A DNA stretch of 45,446 nt from Staphylococcus croceilyticus (GCF_002902575.1 NZ_PPRD01000012.1:1-45446); one strand, 5' to 3'; positions 7,354 to 16,061 are shown, counted from the first letter of the stretch. Notes: generated by a model not told the origin, from the letters alone. Program-made: numbers and translations.

Positions 7354-9525
7354 TTGAATAAATTAACGATTATTATTACATATTATAATGATGAAGATTA
7401 CATTGCTGAATGTATTGATAGTTTAAAAAGTCAAAGAAATCAAGATTTCAACCTTGTGATTGTGGACGATGGTTCAACAGATCAATCAACAGAAATTTTG
7501 CAACAAGCCTTACAATCTTACGATAAAGCGGTTTATTTCATCCAACTACCTGAGAATACAGGCCATGCACACGCGCGAAATGTAGCACTTAAAGAAGCGG
7601 ATGGACAATATGTGATGTTTCTTGATGCAGATGATCAGTTAGCTTCGTATGCAATTGATTATTATTTCCGTCATCTTAATGGTTTGGATACTTTAATTGC
7701 GCCAATTCATAAATTTGCAATGCAACGCCCACAATACGTAGACCAAGATAAAGTACGACTTCAATATTTATCACATAAAAAGAATCCTAACTCAATTTTG
7801 AGAAAAGAATCTGTATGTAACATTTTATTTAGAAATGCTATTATTAAAGCACATAACATTCAATTTAATGAGGATTTAAATATCTTTACGGATACTTCTT
7901 TCGCTTTAGAATACTTAAACTATGCGGAAAGCTTTGTAAGAATATTAAACTTCCCGTTTTATTTCCGTGGAGAAGTATATGATCCATTTGATGGTAATAC
8001 ATTAAGCGGACAAGATTTTGTTCATAAATTTGATGATTATGTAGATAGTTTCTTTGACGCTATGCAAAGAACGAAGGATAAAAAGGTGAAAAACTTCTTA
8101 ATTCAAAGAATGAAAAATGAAATTAAAAAAGGTTTTGATCCTTCATTAAGAGATATTAAAGCAAGATACCTTACGTTAGAAAGTTCTTTAGTCAAAGTAG
8201 TAAAAGCTTTAAAATGGAACATCATCAAAGATGGGAAATTATTATATAATCTAGAAGTTTTATTCTTATCAATGGATGACGTGGAAAACGCAAAATATGT
8301 AAATGATCTTCGCAAACGTTCACGTTTACTTAAGAACATTGTGACGAATAGTAAAATGAAAGAACGTTCAAGATACCAATTAACTGACAGTGAAGAAGCT
8401 GTTAATCCACATACAATTGTCTTTGAATCATTTGGTGGTAAAAATTATAGCGATAGTCCTAAATATATTTATGAATATATGCAAGACCATTACCCACACT
8501 TAAATTATATTTGGGTATTTAATCGACCAGATAATAATAATGTCCCGGGAAATGCTACTAAAGTTAAAAAAGGTTCAAAAGAATATTACGAAGCATATGC
8601 TAAAGCAAAATATTGGGTATCAAATGCAAGATTACCACTATATTTAAATAAAAAAGAAAATCAAATGTATATTCAAACTTGGCATGGTACGCCACTTAAA
8701 CGTCTTGCTAACGATATGAAAGTCGTGAGAATGCCAGGTACAACAACTGCCTCATATAAGGAAAATTTCTATGCGGAGGCATCTAGATGGGATCATCTTG
8801 TCTCACCGAACCGCTATTCATCAGATATATTTAAAACTGCTTTTTGGATGGACGAAGATAGAATTTGGGAAATCGGGTACCCTCGTAATGACATCTTAGT
8901 AACACGCCAAAATGATACTGAATACCAAGAACAAATCAAACGTAATTTAAACTTACCTAAAGATAAAAAAGTAATTATGTACGCACCAACTTGGCGTGAT
9001 GATGAATTTGTGAAAAAAGGTCAATACTTATTTGATTTGAAGATTAACCTTGCAAATCTTCAAAAAGAAATTGGTGACGAATACGTTATCTTGTTAAGAA
9101 TGCATTATCTAATTGCTAATGCTTTAGATTTACATGGTTTTGAAGATTTTGCTATCGATGTTTCAAACTATAATGATATTTCTGAATTATATCTTATCTC
9201 TGATGCATTGATTACCGATTATTCTTCAGTAATGTTTGATTTCGGTATCTTAAAACGCCCACAATTCTTCTTTGCTTATGATATTGAAAAGTATGACAAA
9301 GGATTACGTGGTTTCTATATGGATTATATGAATGATCTTCCGGGTGAAATTATTACGGATGAATTCAAACTAGCTAAAGAATTAAAACAATTAGATCAAC
9401 ACAAAGTAAAATATAAAGACAAAATTGAAAAATTCTATAACGATTTCTGTTCATTAGAAAAAGGTAAATCATCTCAATTTATTGCAGATTATATTTATAA
9501 TGATATAGAGAAAAATGAAAAATAG
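7354..9525 (+). CDS. tagF: CDP-glycerol:poly(glycerophosphate) glycerophosphotransferase TagF, with N-terminal GT2 domain
   Basis: A 723-residue polymerase that extends the wall teichoic acid chain with glycerol phosphate. The N-terminal half is a family 2 glycosyltransferase-like domain (VDDGSTDQST, FLDADDQL). The C-terminal half carries the glycerophosphotransferase motifs QTWHGTPLKR, APTWRDD, LRMHY and TDYSSVMFDF. The frame runs up to 7339, but that TTG overlaps the ribosome binding site; TTG 7354 lies 7 bases after GGAGAG. A stray out-of-frame ATG-TTT-TGA at 7349 overlaps the start. Its presence here suggests a poly(glycerol phosphate) teichoic acid, unlike the ribitol polymer of most S. 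aureus. A TarF-like primase is less likely given the full TagF-like architecture. Confidence 0.9.
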   Translation: MNKLTIIITYYNDEDYIAECIDSLKSQRNQDFNLVIVDDGSTDQSTEILQQALQSYDKAVYFIQLPENTGHAHARNVALKEADGQYVMFLDADDQLASYAIDYYFRHLNGLDTLIAPIHKFAMQRPQYVDQDKVRLQYLSHKKNPNSILRKESVCNILFRNAIIKAHNIQFNEDLNIFTDTSFALEYLNYAESFVRILNFPFYFRGEVYDPFDGNTLSGQDFVHKFDDYVDSFFDAMQRTKDKKVKNFLIQRMKNEIKKGFDPSLRDIKARYLTLESSLVKVVKALKWNIIKDGKLLYNLEVLFLSMDDVENAKYVNDLRKRSRLLKNIVTNSKMKERSRYQLTDSEEAVNPHTIVFESFGGKNYSDSPKYIYEYMQDHYPHLNYIWVFNRPDNNNVPGNATKVKKGSKEYYEAYAKAKYWVSNARLPLYLNKKENQMYIQTWHGTPLKRLANDMKVVRMPGTTTASYKENFYAEASRWDHLVSPNRYSSDIFKTAFWMDEDRIWEIGYPRNDILVTRQNDTEYQEQIKRNLNLPKDKKVIMYAPTWRDDEFVKKGQYLFDLKINLANLQKEIGDEYVILLRMHYLIANALDLHGFEDFAIDVSNYNDISELYLISDALITDYSSVMFDFGILKRPQFFFAYDIEKYDKGLRGFYMDYMNDLPGEIITDEFKLAKELKQLDQHKVKYKDKIEKFYNDFCSLEKGKSSQFIADYIYNDIEKNEK

Positions 9526-9541
9526 AGATTTATGACACGAG

Positions 9542-9587
9542 GCGCTAAAAATGTGATTTAAAATAAAATGCATTTTTAGCGCTTTTT
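9542..9587 (+). terminator. Terminator after tagF
   Basis: A perfect 12-bp inverted repeat, GCGCTAAAAATG at 9542-9553 and CATTTTTAGCGC at 9571-9582, is followed at once by five T residues. Confidence 0.92.
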
Positions 9588-9649
9588 AACGTCCACTAAA
9601 AAAGGGGAAAGTTCCATAATTATACAAATGGAATTCTTTAAAATGATAT

Positions 9650-9743
9650 TTTATCGAATATTCTCTCATGGTATAATGTTAAATATATTATTTACGGAAC
9701 TTTAATGCTTTAAATTGGGGAAAAGTACGGTTCTGTTATACTG
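9650..9743 (+). promoter_or_regulatory. Candidate tandem promoters of nupC
   Basis: TTTATC at 9650-9655 and TATAAT at 9672-9677 are 16 bases apart, with an upstream TG that extends the -10. A second weaker pair is TTGGGG at 9716-9721 and TATACT at 9738-9743. Both precede nupC. These are assignments by eye only. Confidence 0.5.
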
Positions 9744-9793
9744 AGTAATTTTTACATATTGAGTTGAAAAATTAAAGTCTAGGTAGGTGCTTC

Positions 9794-11023
9794 ATGTTTT
9801 TAATCATTAATATCATTGGGTTACTTGTATTTTTGGGAATTGCAGTTTTATTTTCAAGAGATCGCAAAAATATCCAATGGAAATCAATTTTAATTCTTGT
9901 TATTTTAAACCTTTTCCTTGCCTGGTTCTTCGTGTATTTTCAAATTGGTAGATCCATCGTTGAAGGCTTAGCTGCAGCAATCGCTTGGGTGATTCAATCA
10001 GCACATACTGGAACTGGCTTTGCATTTAGTAGTTTTACAAGTGGTAAACAAATGGATATGGCTATTAGCGCCTTATTCCCAATCTTGCTTGTTGTTCCAC
10101 TATTTGATGTATTAATGTATTTCAATATTTTACCGAAGATTATCGGTGGTATTGGCTGGGTATTAGCTAAAATTACACGTCAGCCTAAGTTTGAGTCATT
10201 CTTCGGAATTGAAATGATGTTCTTAGGAAATACTGAGGCTTTAGCGGTCTCAAATGAACAATTAAAACGCATGAAAGAAACACGTGTTTTAACGTTAGCT
10301 ATGATGTCAATGAGTTCTATTTCAGGTGCGATTGTTGGTGCTTATGTACAAATGATTCCTGGTGAACTTGTATTAACAGCGATTCCGCTAAACATTATTA
10401 ATGCTATTATCGTGTCTTCTATCTTGAATCCAGTAACAGTGGAAGAACGTGAAGATGTCATTTATACCATTAATAACGGAGAAACTGAACGTCAACCATT
10501 CTTCTCATTCTTAGGAGATTCTGTATTAAACGCAGGTAAATTAGTGTTAATTATTATCGCATTCGTTATCAGTTTCGTAGCTTTAGCCGATTTATTAGAT
10601 CGCTTTATCAATTTAATCACTGGTTTAGTTGGCGGTTGGATTGGCGTGAAAGGTAGCTTCGGATTAAACCAAATCTTAGGTCTCTTCATGTATCCATTCG
10701 CGTTATTACTTGGATTACCTTGGGGAGAAGCATGGATTGTGGCTCAACAAATGGCTAAGAAGATTGTCACAAATGAGTTTGTTGTAATGGGTGAGATTAC
10801 TAAAGTAGTTAAATCTTATAGTCCACATAGACAAGCGGTTATTTCAACATTCTTAGTATCATTTGCTAACTTCTCAACAATCGGTATGATTGTTGGTACG
10901 CTTAAAGGAATCGTGGATAAGAAGTCTTCGGATTTCGTATCTAAATATGTGCCAATGATGCTGTTATCAGGTATCCTTGTATCATTATTAACAGCAGCTT
11001 TTGTAGGTTTATTCGCGTGGTAA
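9794..11023 (+). CDS. nupC: Concentrative nucleoside transporter, NupC family
   Basis: A 409-residue polytopic membrane protein of the concentrative nucleoside transporter family, importing nucleosides with protons or sodium. About ten hydrophobic segments are visible, with the conserved stretch FFGIEMMFLGNTEALAVSNEQ and the later FANFSTIGMIVGTLKG typical of CNT proteins. Length is normal. The ATG follows AGGTAGGTG. It lies upstream of the RsaD-like RNA gene, which is on the opposite strand and ends toward nupC. Confidence 0.9.
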   Translation: MFLIINIIGLLVFLGIAVLFSRDRKNIQWKSILILVILNLFLAWFFVYFQIGRSIVEGLAAAIAWVIQSAHTGTGFAFSSFTSGKQMDMAISALFPILLVVPLFDVLMYFNILPKIIGGIGWVLAKITRQPKFESFFGIEMMFLGNTEALAVSNEQLKRMKETRVLTLAMMSMSSISGAIVGAYVQMIPGELVLTAIPLNIINAIIVSSILNPVTVEEREDVIYTINNGETERQPFFSFLGDSVLNAGKLVLIIIAFVISFVALADLLDRFINLITGLVGGWIGVKGSFGLNQILGLFMYPFALLLGLPWGEAWIVAQQMAKKIVTNEFVVMGEITKVVKSYSPHRQAVISTFLVSFANFSTIGMIVGTLKGIVDKKSSDFVSKYVPMMLLSGILVSLLTAAFVGLFAW

Positions 11024-11048
11024 ACCGCTAGAACTCAATATTTCTTCA

Positions 11049-11105
11049 AAAGAGCAAGTTTGAAATGATGCTTATCTTACATAATTTCAGATTTGCTCTT
11101 TTTCT
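11049..11105 (+). terminator. Terminator after nupC
   Basis: AAAGAGCAA at 11049-11057 pairs with TTGCTCTTT at 11093-11101, with an inner GAAAT/ATTTC stem. A T-run follows on the plus strand. Confidence 0.88.
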
Positions 11106-11136
11106 TTAAAAATGAAGAACAAAAATCAAACAAACG

Positions 11137-11309
11137 ATAAAAACCAAGTATGTAGAGTGAGGAGACACTCTATATACTTGGTTTTTATGGGAAATGAATA
11201 TTAATGTACTTGTAACGGTAAGGACTAGGTACTGTCACAGTACTTCGAGCAAAATTTGTTTTGTTACTATAAACAACACAAAGGAGATAACTTCTCTTAT
11301 TAAGAAGTT
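11137..11309 (-). ncRNA. rsaD: RsaD-like small regulatory RNA
   Basis: A predicted minus-strand transcript of about 173 bases. Its promoter has -35 TTTACT (11339-11344), a 17-base spacer and a perfect -10 TATAAT (11316-11321); the start should be near 11309. It ends in a hairpin with 20-bp arms (11140-11159 and 11166-11185, one G-U pair) followed by five U. The terminator loop is UCUCCU, another UCUCCUUU lies near the 5' end, and UUUCCC sits just upstream of the terminator stem: C-rich, anti-Shine-Dalgarno motifs typical of Rsa RNAs. A CodY-like box lies just upstream of the promoter. Length, C-rich motifs and CodY link match S. aureus RsaD (about 176 bases, CodY-repressed). The name is recognition from memory; the RNA gene itself is well supported. 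Confidence 0.8.
11139..11186. terminator. Terminator of the RsaD-like RNA (bidirectional)
   Basis: The 20-bp arms at 11140-11159 and 11166-11185 enclose a 6-base loop. Five T residues follow on either strand, so the hairpin ends the minus-strand RNA and can also back up the nupC terminator. Confidence 0.92.
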
Positions 11310-11347
11310 ATACACATTATAGCAGAAACCTTTTTGTAAGTAAACGA

Positions 11348-11362
11348 AAAATTCAGAAAATT
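11348..11362 (-). promoter_or_regulatory. CodY-like box upstream of the RsaD-like promoter
   Basis: AAAATTCAGAAAATT matches the CodY consensus AATTTTCWGAAAATT at 13 of 15 positions. It lies 3 bases upstream of the -35 hexamer of the small RNA promoter, a position suited to repression when branched-chain amino acids and GTP are plentiful. Confidence 0.7.
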
Positions 11363-11571
11363 TTTATTTGTTCATAAATTATTCTCATATTTAGATTATA
11401 TTCAAACCTGAGTAAATCTATAGGGCTATTCGATAATATAAAATAAATTATTATAGTTTAAATTATTTAATTTTTATTTATTTATCATTTTTTAGAATAG
11501 TATATTGTAGCTTTATCAAAGAGTGTGCTAACATTTTTAATGATAATACAATAAAAAAGGGGTTGGTATGT
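11363..11571 (+). promoter_or_regulatory. Upstream region of the yitT-family gene
   Basis: Very AT-rich with no gene visible. It must hold the promoter of the YitT-family gene, but no clear -35/-10 pair stands out. AAGGGG at 11557-11562 is the ribosome binding site for the GTG at 11572. Confidence 0.35.
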
Positions 11572-12405
11572 GTGAATAAAAACATTAAAGATTTACTCCT
11601 TGTGATACTAGGCTCTTTCATATTCTCAGCTGGAGTTAATTCATTCATTATTTCAGGTAATTTAGGAGAGGGAGGCGTAACAGGGATTGCCATTGTATTG
11701 TATTACGCTTTTCATATTTCTCCATCTATAACTAACTTTGTAGCTAATGCGGTACTTATTATTATCGGCTATAAATTTTTGAATAAAAAAAGTACAATTT
11801 TGACTATTATTGCTACTGTACTTATTTCCGTATTTTTAGATTTAACAGATTCTTGGCATGTAGAAACGGGAAATGTCATTATTAATGCAGTGTTTGGTGG
11901 GATCAGTGTAGGTTTAGGTATTGGTGTTATCGTCCTAGCTGGTGGTACTACTGCTGGTACAACTATTCTCGCTCGTATTGCTAACAAATATTTAGAAGTA
12001 AGTACAGCATACGCACTATTATTCTTTGATTTATTAGTAGTATTAATATCATTAACAGTACTTCCATTGCATAAGGCACTCGTAACAGTCATCTCATTAT
12101 ACATTGGCACAAAAGTAATGGAATATGTTATTGAAGGTCTTAATACGAAAAAGGCTATGACAATTATTTCTAATAAACCGGAAGAAGTGGCTAAAGCAAT
12201 AGATGAACAAGTAGGGCGCGGTCTTACAATTATAGATGGTCACGGCTATTATAGTAGAGAAGAAAAAGATATTTTATATGTAGTAGTAGCTAAAACACAA
12301 GTTTCACGAGCAAAACGTATTATTAGAGAATTAGATGAAAATGCATTCCTTGTAGTACACGATGTCCGTGATGTATATGGAAATGGCTTCCTAGCAGATG
12401 AATAA
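11572..12405 (+). CDS. YitT family membrane protein with C-terminal DUF2179
   Basis: A 277-residue protein with five or so transmembrane helices in the first about 190 residues and a cytoplasmic C-terminal DUF2179 (GIT-like) domain of about 80 residues, the YitT-family architecture (YitT_membrane plus DUF2179). Substrate and function are unknown. The frame opens at TTG 11563, but GTG 11572 has correct spacing from AAGGGG and gives the N terminus VNKNIKD. An out-of-frame ATG-TGT-GAA-TAA at 11568 overlaps the start. It is a single-gene unit ending in a strong terminator. Confidence 0.85.
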   Translation: MNKNIKDLLLVILGSFIFSAGVNSFIISGNLGEGGVTGIAIVLYYAFHISPSITNFVANAVLIIIGYKFLNKKSTILTIIATVLISVFLDLTDSWHVETGNVIINAVFGGISVGLGIGVIVLAGGTTAGTTILARIANKYLEVSTAYALLFFDLLVVLISLTVLPLHKALVTVISLYIGTKVMEYVIEGLNTKKAMTIISNKPEEVAKAIDEQVGRGLTIIDGHGYYSREEKDILYVVVAKTQVSRAKRIIRELDENAFLVVHDVRDVYGNGFLADE

Positions 12406-12418
12406 GCACGATTACTAT

Positions 12419-12455
12419 AGAGATTAAATCATAATTCATGATTTAATCTCTTTTC
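12419..12455 (+). terminator. Terminator after the yitT-family gene
   Basis: A perfect 14-bp inverted repeat, AGAGATTAAATCAT at 12419-12432 and its complement at 12438-12451, with a 5-base loop and T-rich tail. Confidence 0.92.
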
Positions 12456-12508
12456 TTTTTTGAAATGGTCATTACACTGTGAAAATGTTATAATATTGCC
12501 ATTGACTA

Positions 12509-12523
12509 TGATAATTATTATCA
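12509..12523. promoter_or_regulatory. Fur box upstream of fhuCBG
   Basis: TGATAATTATTATCA is a perfect 7-1-7 palindrome matching the Fur core. It lies about 95 bases upstream of fhuC in the promoter region (TTGACT at 12503-12508 is adjacent). It predicts repression of fhuCBG under iron-replete conditions. Confidence 0.9.
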
Positions 12524-12615
12524 ATTAAGGCTCGATATATACGAATTAACATATACGAAGAAAATATTATTTAACAGCGTAGTAATAGATTTATTTTCAA
12601 GAAAGTAGGGAAATT

Positions 12616-13413
12616 ATGAATCGTTTAAAAGCACAAGAAGTTGAGATTGGGTACGGAGATCATACGATTATTAATAATTTAGACGTTGAAATTCCAGATG
12701 GTAAAGTGACTTCTATTATTGGACCAAACGGTTGTGGGAAATCAACTTTATTAAAAGCGTTATCACGTTTGTTACCTATTAAAAATGGTGAAATTCAATT
12801 AGATGGGGAGAATATCCATACGCAATCAACGAAAGAAATTGCTAAAAAGATTGCTATATTACCTCAAACTCCTGAAGTCGCAGATGGTTTAACAGTAGGA
12901 GAGCTTGTATCTTATGGACGCTTTCCACATCAAAAAGGTTTCGGACGTTTATCTGCTGAAGATAAAAAAGAAATTGATTGGGCATTAAGCGTCACAGGCA
13001 CGTCTGAATTCCGTTATCGTTCTATTAATGACTTGAGTGGTGGACAACGTCAACGTGTATGGATTGCAATGGCATTAGCTCAAAAAACAGACATCATTTT
13101 CTTAGATGAACCAACAACTTATTTAGATATTTCACACCAATTAGAAATCTTAGAATTAGTACAACAACTTAATAGAGAACAAGGTTGTACGATTGTCATG
13201 GTATTACATGATATTAACCAAGCTATTCGTTTTTCAGACCACTTAATTGCGATGAAAAATGGCGAAATCTTAGCCAGTGGTTCGACAGAAGAAGTGTTAA
13301 CGAAAGATATTTTAGAACGTGTATTTAATATTGATGTAGTTTTAAGTGAAGACCCAAGAACAGGTAAACCTCTACTTGTAACTTATGACTTATTTGAACG
13401 TACTTATTCATAA
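12616..13413 (+). CDS. fhuC: Ferric siderophore ABC transporter ATPase FhuC
   Basis: A 265-residue FecE/FhuC-type ATPase energising hydroxamate siderophore uptake. In S. aureus FhuC also serves other siderophore permeases such as the staphyloferrin systems (established there). Walker A GPNGCGKS is at 36-43, the signature LSGGQRQRV at about 140, and Walker B IIFLDEPT follows. ATG 12616 is preceded by AGTAGGG. It is first in the Fur-boxed fhuC-fhuB-fhuG operon, with fhuB 32 bases downstream. Confidence 0.95.
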   Translation: MNRLKAQEVEIGYGDHTIINNLDVEIPDGKVTSIIGPNGCGKSTLLKALSRLLPIKNGEIQLDGENIHTQSTKEIAKKIAILPQTPEVADGLTVGELVSYGRFPHQKGFGRLSAEDKKEIDWALSVTGTSEFRYRSINDLSGGQRQRVWIAMALAQKTDIIFLDEPTTYLDISHQLEILELVQQLNREQGCTIVMVLHDINQAIRFSDHLIAMKNGEILASGSTEEVLTKDILERVFNIDVVLSEDPRTGKPLLVTYDLFERTYS

Positions 13414-13445
13414 TGTGAACGAAAATAAAGAAAAGAGAAATAACT

Positions 13446-14450
13446 ATGACAATGAAAGATAATAAAGGGACATTTGGTTTTATAGGCTATATGATTCTAG
13501 TTTTTGCCTTATTAATCATAGCCTTATTGATTTCAATTTTAATAGGGGAAGCTAAAGTCAATATTTCAACTATTATAGAGGCGATTTTTCATTACAATCC
13601 AAAGAATCAACAACATAACATTATCATTGAAATACGAATTCCTCGCGATTTAGGCGCTATGCTTGTAGGCATGGCACTTTCAGTAGCGGGCGCAGTCATT
13701 CAAGGTGTAACAAAAAACGGCTTAGCCGATCCGAGTTTAATTGGATTAAACTCGGGTGCCTCATTCACATTAGCGCTCACATTTGCATTTTTCCCTCAAG
13801 CACCATTTCTGATGATTATGTTTGCTTGTTTTATAGGTGCAATGTTAGGCGGTTTCATCGTATTAACGATTGGTCGTTCAAGAAGAGATGGCTTTAATCC
13901 AATGAGAATTATTTTAGCTGGGGCAGCAGTTAGCGCCTTACTTACTGCACTCAGCCAAGGTATAGCCCTTGTATTTAAATTAAATCAATCCCTTACGTAT
14001 TGGACGGCAGGTGGTGTTTCAGGTACAACTTGGCCACAATTATTATGGAGCGGTCCAATCATTATCATCGCTATTGTCATTATTATTGCGATGAGTAAGC
14101 AATTGACGATTTTAAATTTAGGCGAATCACTAGCGAAAGGGTTAGGACAAAACATTACTTTAGTGCGAGGTATTAGCTTATTATTAACAATGGTTTTAGC
14201 CGGTGTAGCTGTATCTATGGTCGGTCAAATTGCCTTTGTGGGTTTAATGGTTCCTCATATCGTGAGATTTTTAGTGGGGACTGATTATGCAAAAGTCTTA
14301 CCTTTAACAGCATTGTCAGGCGCTTTATTAATGCTAGTTGCCGACACTGTAGCGCGAATGATGGGCGATGCTCCAGTAGGTGCTATCATTTCATTCATTG
14401 GTGTGCCTTACTTCTTATACTTAGTTAAAAGAGGAGGTCGCACAATATGA
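13446..14450 (+). CDS. fhuB: Ferric hydroxamate permease FhuB
   Basis: A 334-residue FecCD-family permease with roughly ten hydrophobic helices. Family motifs include RIPRDLGAMLVGMALSVAGA near the N terminus and GQIAFVGLMVPHIVR before the C-terminal helices. It forms the membrane channel with FhuG. A second in-frame ATG lies at 13452; the ribosome binding site is weak (AAGAGAAA), so the exact start is uncertain. The stop overlaps fhuG by four bases (ATGA). The cognate binding proteins FhuD are not in this window. Confidence 0.93.
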   Translation: MTMKDNKGTFGFIGYMILVFALLIIALLISILIGEAKVNISTIIEAIFHYNPKNQQHNIIIEIRIPRDLGAMLVGMALSVAGAVIQGVTKNGLADPSLIGLNSGASFTLALTFAFFPQAPFLMIMFACFIGAMLGGFIVLTIGRSRRDGFNPMRIILAGAAVSALLTALSQGIALVFKLNQSLTYWTAGGVSGTTWPQLLWSGPIIIIAIVIIIAMSKQLTILNLGESLAKGLGQNITLVRGISLLLTMVLAGVAVSMVGQIAFVGLMVPHIVRFLVGTDYAKVLPLTALSGALLMLVADTVARMMGDAPVGAIISFIGVPYFLYLVKRGGRTI

Positions 14451-15463
14451 TACATCCTAAACTAAGACGTAAACAAATCATTACGCTCATTACCTTTGCT
14501 ATCTTATTGTTTGCTGCATGCACATGGAGCATTTCTTCTGGAGAGTATAAAATTCCAGTAGGACGTTTCTTTAAGACATTAATTGGCCAAGGCGAATACT
14601 ATGATCAACTTATCTTAATGCAATTTAGATTTCCACGTATGCTGATTACAATTTTAGCAGGAGCGGCGTTAAGCTTAAGTGGTGCCATCATTCAAAGTGT
14701 AACTAAGAATCCAATTGCTGAACCAGGAATTTTAGGGATTAACTCTGGTGGTGGATTTGCCATTGCATTATTTTTAACAATTGGACAAATTCATCCAGAT
14801 AATTTTATATACATCTTACCTATTATCAGTGTCATTGGTGGTATAGCTACAGCAGTTATCATTTTCTTGTTCAGTGTCAATAAGAAAGACGGTATTACCC
14901 CTGCTAGTATGGTATTAATAGGTGTGGGAATGAACACTGCTTTATATGGCGGTTCCATTACATTAATGTCGAAATTTGATGAGGATCAATCAGAATTTAT
15001 TGCTACATGGTTTGCAGGAAATATTTGGGGCGATGATTGGCCATTTGTGATTGCTACCATTCCATGGTTAGTTATTCTCATTCCATATTTAATTTATAAA
15101 TCTAATGTATTGAATTTGATAAATACGCACGAACATATCGCAAAAGGTTTAGGCGTTCGATTAGAAAGAGAACGCGTTATCCTGTTCTTCGTTGCCGTAA
15201 TATTGTCTTCAGTCGCTGTTGCTGTTGCAGGTTCCATCGCTTTTATTGGCTTAATGGGCCCACATATTGCTAAATCCGTTGTCGGCCCCCGTCATCAATT
15301 ATTTTTACCTATCGCTATACTAGTTGGAGCGTTCTTATTAGTCTTCGCAGATACGCTTGGTAAAGTAATTCTTGAGCCAACCGGCGTTCCAGCAGGAATC
15401 ATAGTAGCAATTATCGGCGCACCATATTTCATTTATTTAATGTATAAATCTAAACATATTTAA
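14447..15463 (+). CDS. fhuG: Ferric hydroxamate permease FhuG
   Basis: A 338-residue FecCD permease, partner of FhuB. It has the motifs FRFPRMLITILAGAALSLSG and GSIAFIGLMGPHIAK. ATG 14447 follows AGAGGAGGT inside the fhuB 3' end, giving strong translational coupling. It ends the operon and is followed by a terminator. Confidence 0.93.
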   Translation: MIHPKLRRKQIITLITFAILLFAACTWSISSGEYKIPVGRFFKTLIGQGEYYDQLILMQFRFPRMLITILAGAALSLSGAIIQSVTKNPIAEPGILGINSGGGFAIALFLTIGQIHPDNFIYILPIISVIGGIATAVIIFLFSVNKKDGITPASMVLIGVGMNTALYGGSITLMSKFDEDQSEFIATWFAGNIWGDDWPFVIATIPWLVILIPYLIYKSNVLNLINTHEHIAKGLGVRLERERVILFFVAVILSSVAVAVAGSIAFIGLMGPHIAKSVVGPRHQLFLPIAILVGAFLLVFADTLGKVILEPTGVPAGIIVAIIGAPYFIYLMYKSKHI

Positions 15464-15474
15464 CTTATCGCATC

Positions 15475-15520
15475 GCAAGGAATACTTTCTTATTTAAGAA
15501 GACGTTCCTTGCTTCTTTTA
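15475..15520 (+). terminator. Terminator after fhuG
   Basis: GCAAGGAA at 15475-15482 pairs with TTCCTTGC at 15505-15512, with an inner TTCTTATTTAAGAA palindrome, followed by TTCTTTTATTTTTT. Confidence 0.88.
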
Positions 15521-15680
15521 TTTTTTGAAAATGCAGGACCAAACACGTTTGACAGTAAATAGAAAATTAAATTGTTAAGTACACTTGTTTCACGCATTCC
15601 AAAAATGATAGCGTATACAAAAAGGGTGCATTATAATGTAGGCAAAAGATACAGTAAAAGAAAGCTGGAGGTAAATAATA

Positions 15681-16061
15681 ATGGCGACCATCGTAATTGT
15701 GAGTCATAGTGAAGACATCGCAAATGGGACTAAAGCCTTACTGAATAACATGGCAAAAGGTGTTAAAATAATTGCATATGGTGGCGTAGAACATGGCCTA
15801 GGCACGTCGTTAGATGAAGTTCAAAAGATACTGAATAACTTAGATGATGATGCCTTATGTTTTTATGATTTAGGTTCAGCAGAAATGAACATTGATTTAG
15901 CAATTGAAACATACAAAGGTCCTTTTAAAATAAAAAAAGTCAATGCGCCAATTGTAGAAGGTAGTTTTGTAGCAGCTGTTAAATTATCTGTAGGCGGAAG
16001 TGTAAATGAAGCAATTGAAGAGATTGAGAAAGCCTCGTTTAAGTCAACTGCTTTTAAATAG
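15681..16061 (+). CDS. dhaM: Dihydroxyacetone kinase phosphotransfer subunit DhaM (EIIA-mannose type), orphan
   Basis: A 126-residue PTS EIIA-like protein that relays phosphate from HPr to the DhaL-bound ADP for dihydroxyacetone phosphorylation. The phospho-acceptor is His9 in VIVSHSEDIA. The GGVEHGLGTS region and overall length match stand-alone DhaM. ATG 15681 follows GGAGG. In S. aureus dhaK and dhaL lie between fhuG and dhaM; here only about 217 noncoding bases separate fhuG and dhaM, so the kinase subunits are absent from this site. It may work with DhaKL encoded elsewhere, or it may have another PTS role. Confidence 0.88.
   Translation: MATIVIVSHSEDIANGTKALLNNMAKGVKIIAYGGVEHGLGTSLDEVQKILNNLDDDALCFYDLGSAEMNIDLAIETYKGPFKIKKVNAPIVEGSFVAAVKLSVGGSVNEAIEEIEKASFKSTAFK

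Noticed and set aside
9588..9793. Purine riboswitch or attenuator upstream of nupC
   Set aside because: GTTCC and GGAAC words suggest pairing, but the conserved purine aptamer loops are absent.
11769..12110. 113-residue minus-strand frame inside the yitT-family gene
   Set aside because: A shadow of the membrane protein gene; Pro/Thr-rich composition typical of antisense to hydrophobic codons.
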